Assembly (NCBI GenBank): GCA_021204545.1
Contig: JAJPZF010000234.1
Location: 1 to 9,540 of the forward strand
DNA from: Prevotellaceae bacterium
Lineage (GTDB): Bacteria > Bacteroidota > Bacteroidia > Bacteroidales > Bacteroidaceae
Direction of reading: 5' to 3'
DNA: 9,540 nt
Shown here: one piece after another, positions 7,117 through 9,540 of the stretch
Layout: every line of letters starts with the position of its first letter
Numbering within the stretch: position 1 is the first letter of the stretch
Position numbers and translations under genes: made by a program
Notes under the pieces: generated by a model
Databases searched by the model: none
Told to the model about the DNA's origin: nothing
The model's input: the letters and a program-made list of their open reading frames with translations, nothing else

Positions 7117-8078
7117 GGCGCGTCTTTTGTCTCTCCCTGATAGTGCTTCTTGCCGCAGCCTGCACCGTGGGCGTGCCTCGCCGTGTCATCCCGCAGGGCA
7201 AGATGGAGCGCATTCTCTACGACTACCACCTCGCCCAGGGGATGGCGGAGGCTACGGGAGGCAACGACCCCTCTACCGACCGCTCCGTTCTCGTCTCCCA
7301 GGTCTTCGCCAAGCACGGCATAACGGAGGCGGACTTCGACAGCTCGATGGTGTGGTACTCCGCCCACTCGGAGCGGCTCGTTGTGATGTACCAGCACATA
7401 GACGACCGCATTCAGCGTGAGGCAGCCACGCTTGGCGTTGACGCTGCCGACGATGTCTACGCCCACCTCACCTCCTACGGCGACACAGCCCTCATCTGGA
7501 CTACCGCCAACGTCTGCCTCCGCAACACCGCCATAGGCAACATAGAGACCTACACCATCCACGCCGACTCCACCTTCCTGCCAGGCGACACCTACGCCCT
7601 CCGCTTCAAGAGCCGCTTCGTCACCGAGGACGGCAGGGCAGAGGGCTACGCACTGCTCGTCGCCCGCTACGAGGGGGACACCCTCGCCTCGGTCACCACA
7701 CGCGTGGGCGGGGACTTCGACACTAACATAGAGATAGCGCGGTCAGAGCTCACCGACACAGCAAGGCTCGCCCTCTTGCAGGTGGTGTTCTACTTCCCCT
7801 ACGACGAGACGAACCGCGCGCAGTACCGCCTCTGGATGGCGCGGCAGCCTATGCTCATACGCTTCCGCCACACGACGGAGGAGCTTGCCCCAGAGGGCGA
7901 GGAAGAGCCGGCGGACACCATCAGCGACGCCCGGGGCGACACGCTCACGGGCGAGCCCGTCGGCGAGCGTCTCACGCCGAGGCAGATGAGGGAGAGCCAC
8001 GAGGGCGAGCGCACCATCAACGTGACGAAGCAGCGGCGTGTGGTTCTTCCGTCGCAGCATGGCCAGAGAAGGAGATGA
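7113..8078 (+). CDS. DUF4296-type lipoprotein (321 aa)
   Basis: The start at 7113 overlaps the lspA stop in an ATGA and gives a clean lipoprotein signal peptide, MRRVFCLSLIVLLAAAC, with lipidated Cys17; an in-frame ATG at 6984 would run through lspA and bury the signal, so it is rejected. After a short linker, about residues 24-115 match the DUF4296 pattern that follows lspA in many Bacteroidetes: IPQGKMERILYDYHLAQG, then a helical segment with VFAKHGITEADFDSSMVWYS. Residues from about 130 to 260 look like a beta-rich domain (alternating polar and hydrophobic strands, e.g. YTIHADSTFLPGDTYALRF). The tail is low-complexity, acidic (EGEEEPADT) and then basic (QHGQRRR). It is an envelope lipoprotein of unknown function. 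Its stop overlaps the next small gene by 4 bases. Confidence 0.88.
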   Translation: MRRVFCLSLIVLLAAACTVGVPRRVIPQGKMERILYDYHLAQGMAEATGGNDPSTDRSVLVSQVFAKHGITEADFDSSMVWYSAHSERLVVMYQHIDDRIQREAATLGVDAADDVYAHLTSYGDTALIWTTANVCLRNTAIGNIETYTIHADSTFLPGDTYALRFKSRFVTEDGRAEGYALLVARYEGDTLASVTTRVGGDFDTNIEIARSELTDTARLALLQVVFYFPYDETNRAQYRLWMARQPMLIRFRHTTEELAPEGEEEPADTISDARGDTLTGEPVGERLTPRQMRESHEGERTINVTKQRRVVLPSQHGQRRR

Positions 8079-8233
8079 AGCGCAGAGCCTATAACCGCCT
8101 CCTCTTGCCCGACGGCACGGAGCGGCGCGACGTCGTCGTCACCTTCACTGACGAGGGCACGCCCCTCTCGTGGCAGCCCCTCCGAGGGGAAGAGCCCTTC
8201 GTGGAGTGGGCGGGCGGCAGCTATACATTATAA
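8075..8233 (+). CDS. Small conserved-looking protein of unknown function, 52 aa
   Basis: ATG at 8075 overlaps the previous stop (ATGA), the same coupling used earlier in the operon, and the frame runs 52 codons to TAA at 8231-8233. The protein begins MKRRAYNRLLLPDGTERRDV and ends EEPFVEWAGGSYTL. It has no signal peptide, membrane segment or cysteine, and the alternation of hydrophobic and charged residues suggests a small beta-rich fold. The closing phrase (GEEPFVEWxGG) resembles, from memory only, short proteins found after this operon in other Bacteroidales; this was not tested. It could be a complete small protein or the N-terminal remnant of a longer one cut off at the AT-rich junction with the Fic relic. 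I do not assign a function. Confidence 0.6.
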   Translation: MKRRAYNRLLLPDGTERRDVVVTFTDEGTPLSWQPLRGEEPFVEWAGGSYTL

Positions 8234-8238
8234 TATAG

Positions 8239-8518
8239 GTATCCAGCCTAAGCAAGGCGAAGCGGCTGTTCGCCCCGCGCGACATCTTCAGGATGGAGGT
8301 TGGCACGACTTTAGGGCCTTCTTGAGACACACCGCCACATCTTCGACTGGCTCTACAGCTTCGCTGGCACAGTGAGGCACGGCAACATAGCCAAGGGAGG
8401 CTTCCTGCTGCCAGCCCTCACCGACCGCGTCGACGACAGGGAAGTCATCTTCAAGGGCATAGAGCAGTCGTACTTCCACGAAGGCTACTCCGCGCGCGCT
8501 CTCCAAACTGACCTTTAA
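8239..8518 (+). pseudogene. Fic-domain (AMPylase/Fic toxin family) gene remnant, frameshifted
   Basis: Two frames together spell part of a Fic protein. The first (8239-8313) reads SLSKAKRLFAPRDIFRMEVG, matching the helix before the Fic core that usually ends in EVGT. After one extra base near 8314-8316 the second (8315-8518) reads [18 protein letters not shown] and then HGNIAKGGF, which is the well-known Fic stretch (IHRHLF..(I/L)Y.FAG..R..NIAKG). Without the shift the first frame stops at 8323-8325. The tail [14 protein letters not shown] before TAA at 8516-8518 may be a ruined HPFxEGNGRxxR active-site motif, since the catalytic His and the GNGR part are missing. No start codon exists upstream (stop at 8236-8238). 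Fic enzymes transfer AMP or related groups to proteins and often act as toxins; this copy cannot encode an active one. It lies 5 bases after the 52-residue gene, suggesting it arrived by insertion or is an operon leftover. Confidence 0.75.
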
Positions 8519-8568
8519 CCGCGAGTAGCCGTGAGGTTTCGCGGCGACTCACTGCGAGGGTCCGTTAC

Positions 8569-8678
8569 GCCTATATATGAGTCGCCAAACAACCCCTTGC
8601 GAGGGGTTCAGTTGAACCCCTTGCGAGGGGTCCAGTTGAACCCCTTGCGAGGGGTTGCCCGAAGGGTGTTATATAGGC
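8569..8678. repeat. Inverted repeat GCCTATATA / TATATAGGC enclosing array 2
   Basis: GCCTATATA at 8569-8577 is the exact reverse complement of TATATAGGC at 8670-8678. A second TATATAGG at 8693-8700, followed by GACC, can pair instead with CCTATATA and with the GGTCC at 8559-8563, giving an alternative fold. The AT-rich ends and GC-rich interior suggest a small non-autonomous element or a structured RNA/DNA element; no transposase or target duplication is evident. Confidence 0.5.
8591..8662. repeat. Three tandem 24-base palindromic units (array 2)
   Basis: Units begin at 8591, 8615 and 8639. The core AACCCCTTGCGAGGGGTT forms a 7-base stem with a TGCG loop; units 1 and 3 are perfect and unit 2 has one change at the last pair. 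The spacer CAGTTG joins units 1-2 and 2-3, then the third runs into CCCGAAGGG. Period and design match array 1 (2563-2661), though the sequence differs. With three copies and 6-base spacers this is not a CRISPR array. Confidence 0.88.
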
Positions 8679-8796
8679 TTCACGAAGTGTACTATATAGG
8701 GACCGCGGCGGCTCATTGTGAGGCTTTGGCCGCGTCGTCGCGAGGTGTTGCCACGAACGAACCCCGAGGGGGCTATTACTTGCGCGGCTGCCCTAA

Positions 8797-8811
8797 GGGG
8801 CAACTTGCCCC
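8797..8811 (-). terminator. Hairpin downstream of the minus-strand gene
   Basis: GGGGCAA at 8797-8803 and TTGCCCC at 8805-8811 form a short GC-rich stem about 30 bases past the stop of the leftward gene. The overlapping CCCTAAGGGG can pair differently. No T run follows, so its role as terminator is inferred from position. Confidence 0.4.
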
Positions 8812-8830
8812 TCCTCTTCGCGGTGCCGGT

Positions 8831-8854
8831 AAGCAGGGCTTAGCGGGCCTGCTT
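8831..8854 (-). terminator. Stem-loop spanning the stop codon of the minus-strand gene
   Basis: AAGCAGG at 8831-8837 is complementary to CCTGCTT at 8848-8854, with a 10-base loop that contains the stop codon. A stem this close to the stop would act, if at all, together with the hairpin at 8797-8811. Confidence 0.3.
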
Positions 8855-9540
8855 CTTGCCGCCCTGTATGAAGATGCCCTTCTCGGGGGCTTTTGTGAGG
8901 CGTATGCCCTGAAGGTTGTATACGGCCTGCTCCGTGTCCGAGGCACTTAAGGGGGTGTCGATGCCGTCCGCCAGGGGGTTCTCCGCTATGCCGAGCACGT
9001 AGGATTGGGCGAGCGGTGCGGCGGTAGTCCCCTTGAGGGAGACGTAGCCCGTGCCGTGTTCCACGGTGGCTCCGCTGGTCAGGTAGAAGCCTGGTCCGCG
9101 GTCGCCGCAGGCGAAGACGTAGTAGCCTTGTGTGCCGCTTTGTGCGGGCAGCGTGGTGTCGCAGTACGAGCCGCTTACGAAGGAGCTGCTCACCTGGTTG
9201 TCGGTGAGCGAGGAGGGGGTGAAGGTTGCCTCGGCGGACGTGGAGTTGTAGAGGATGCCCGAGTTGGCGGCTATCACGGTGCCTGCCTTAAGCTTGGTGG
9301 TAAGGAGCGTGTCCACGTCGTTGGTGTACTTGCGCCCCGTCACGAGCCAAGCGTTTATGCCTTCGGGGATGACGAGCGGGTAGGTGGTGTAGAGGCAGTC
9401 CCAGTACTTGCCCAAGCCCTCAACGCCGGTGTCGTACTCGAGGCACTGGCGTACGATCTTCTTCGACTGCCTGAGGTTGTAGTCGAGGTGCGGCGGCTGG
9501 TTGTAGCAGACGTTCTGCGCTATGACTTGCGCCCGGTAGC
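8840..9540 (-). CDS. Secreted or surface protein, C-terminal part, with Prevotella-style C-terminal tail (5' end outside window)
   Basis: The frame is open from the right edge to TAA at 8840-8842, about 232 residues visible. A TTG at 9413-9415 could be read as a start, but the coding frame continues upstream of it (LDYNLRQSKKIVRQCLEYDT), so this is taken as an internal codon of a longer protein. The part from about YTTYPLVIPEGINAWLVTG through LKAGTVIAANSGILYN resembles the beta-sandwich repeats with an achieved-value or attainable-value wording found at the end of many Prevotella surface proteins. The C-terminus, EQAVYNLQGIRLTKAPEKGIFI followed by a lysine-rich end, is the common Bacteroidales tail related to C-terminal sorting or anchoring domains (VYxLxGxRxxxPxKGIYI). 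The visible part is rich in Thr, Ser and Gly with several Cys and no membrane segment. N-terminal domains and enzymatic activity, if any, cannot be seen. It converges on the operon at left. Confidence 0.8.
   Translation of the reverse strand, partial: YRAQVIAQNVCYNQPPHLDYNLRQSKKIVRQCLEYDTGVEGLGKYWDCLYTTYPLVIPEGINAWLVTGRKYTNDVDTLLTTKLKAGTVIAANSGILYNSTSAEATFTPSSLTDNQVSSSFVSGSYCDTTLPAQSGTQGYYVFACGDRGPGFYLTSGATVEHGTGYVSLKGTTAAPLAQSYVLGIAENPLADGIDTPLSASDTEQAVYNLQGIRLTKAPEKGIFIQGGKKQAR

Larger units (their letters stand above)
8541..8725. repeat. Diverged direct repeat of about 21 bases flanking the palindromic array
   Basis: GCGGCGACTCACTGCGAGGGT at 8541-8561 and GCGGCGGCTCATTGTGAGGCT at 8705-8725 agree at 17 of 21 positions. 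Both contain a CTC(A)...(T)GAGG mini-palindrome like that of the 24-base units, so they may be worn outer members of the same family. Confidence 0.5.
8519..8839. other. 321-base repeat-rich gap between converging genes
   Basis: No real gene is seen. The stretch is built from short GC-rich palindromes: a 24-base array (8591-8662), related degenerate units on both sides, inverted TATATAGG words, CCCCGAGGGG at 8762-8771, and two hairpins next to the stop of the minus-strand gene. An open frame on the plus strand (8531-8950) crosses it only because the array period is a multiple of three. Confidence 0.75.

Noticed and set aside
8145..8506. Two minus-strand open frames (8145-8330 and 8288-8506)
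   Set aside because: Both are antisense to the 52-residue gene and the Fic relic; the plus-strand reading has recognisable Fic family motifs while these have none.
8239..8518. Programmed ribosomal frameshift in the Fic gene
   Set aside because: No classical slippery heptamer is seen at the shift, there is no start codon, and the catalytic motif is ruined, so decay explains it better.
8591..8662. CRISPR array
   Set aside because: Only three units, 6-base constant spacers, and no cas genes; the units are tandem palindromes.
8531..8950. Plus-strand open frame of 139 codons with an eight-residue repeat (NPLRGVQL)
   Set aside because: It exists because array 2 has a period divisible by three; it runs into the 3' end of the well-supported minus-strand gene and has no recognisable domain.
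9413..9415. TTG as the start of the minus-strand gene
   Set aside because: The frame stays open to the window edge with protein-like composition, and no signal peptide follows the TTG, so the gene most likely begins outside the window.

Overview
The window reads as a piece of a GC-rich Bacteroidales chromosome, most likely Prevotellaceae or a close relative. Four things point there: a SusC/SusD pair, an isoleucyl-tRNA synthetase of the Bacteroidetes type, the gene order ileS - DksA-like gene - lspA - DUF4296 lipoprotein, and a surface protein ending in a Prevotella-style tail (VYNLQGIRLTKAPEKGIF...). The genus is inferred; no rRNA or other taxonomic marker is present.

Layout. Positions 1-281 hold the last part of a SusC-type TonB-dependent transporter, followed after 13 bases by a large SusD-type lipoprotein (295-2433). 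Together they form an outer-membrane glycan (or other oligomer) uptake pair. No enzyme gene follows. A 310-base gap (2434-2743) carries a strong hairpin and a 24-base tandem repeat array.

Positions 2744-8233 are a tightly packed plus-strand operon: ileS, a DksA/TraR-fold protein lacking three of its four zinc cysteines, lspA (signal peptidase II), a DUF4296 lipoprotein and an unrecognised 52-residue protein. Neighbouring genes overlap by 4 or 8 bases or are 4 bases apart, so translational coupling is likely. LspA would process the DUF4296 lipoprotein, SusD and other lipoproteins. The synthetase has GIHH in place of the class I HxGH signature, a swap linked to very high mupirocin resistance in IleRS2 enzymes.

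Immediately after the operon (8239-8518) is a decayed Fic-domain gene with no start codon, one frameshift and a degraded active-site motif. Positions 8519-8839 are a repeat-rich gap with a second 24-base array of perfect small palindromes, enclosed by inverted CCTATATA/TATATAGG words. From the right edge, a minus-strand surface or secreted protein gene (8840-9540, 5' end outside the window) converges on this gap.

The points most worth a second look are the GIHH synthetase, the Fic relic and the two palindromic arrays of different sequence but identical 24-base period.
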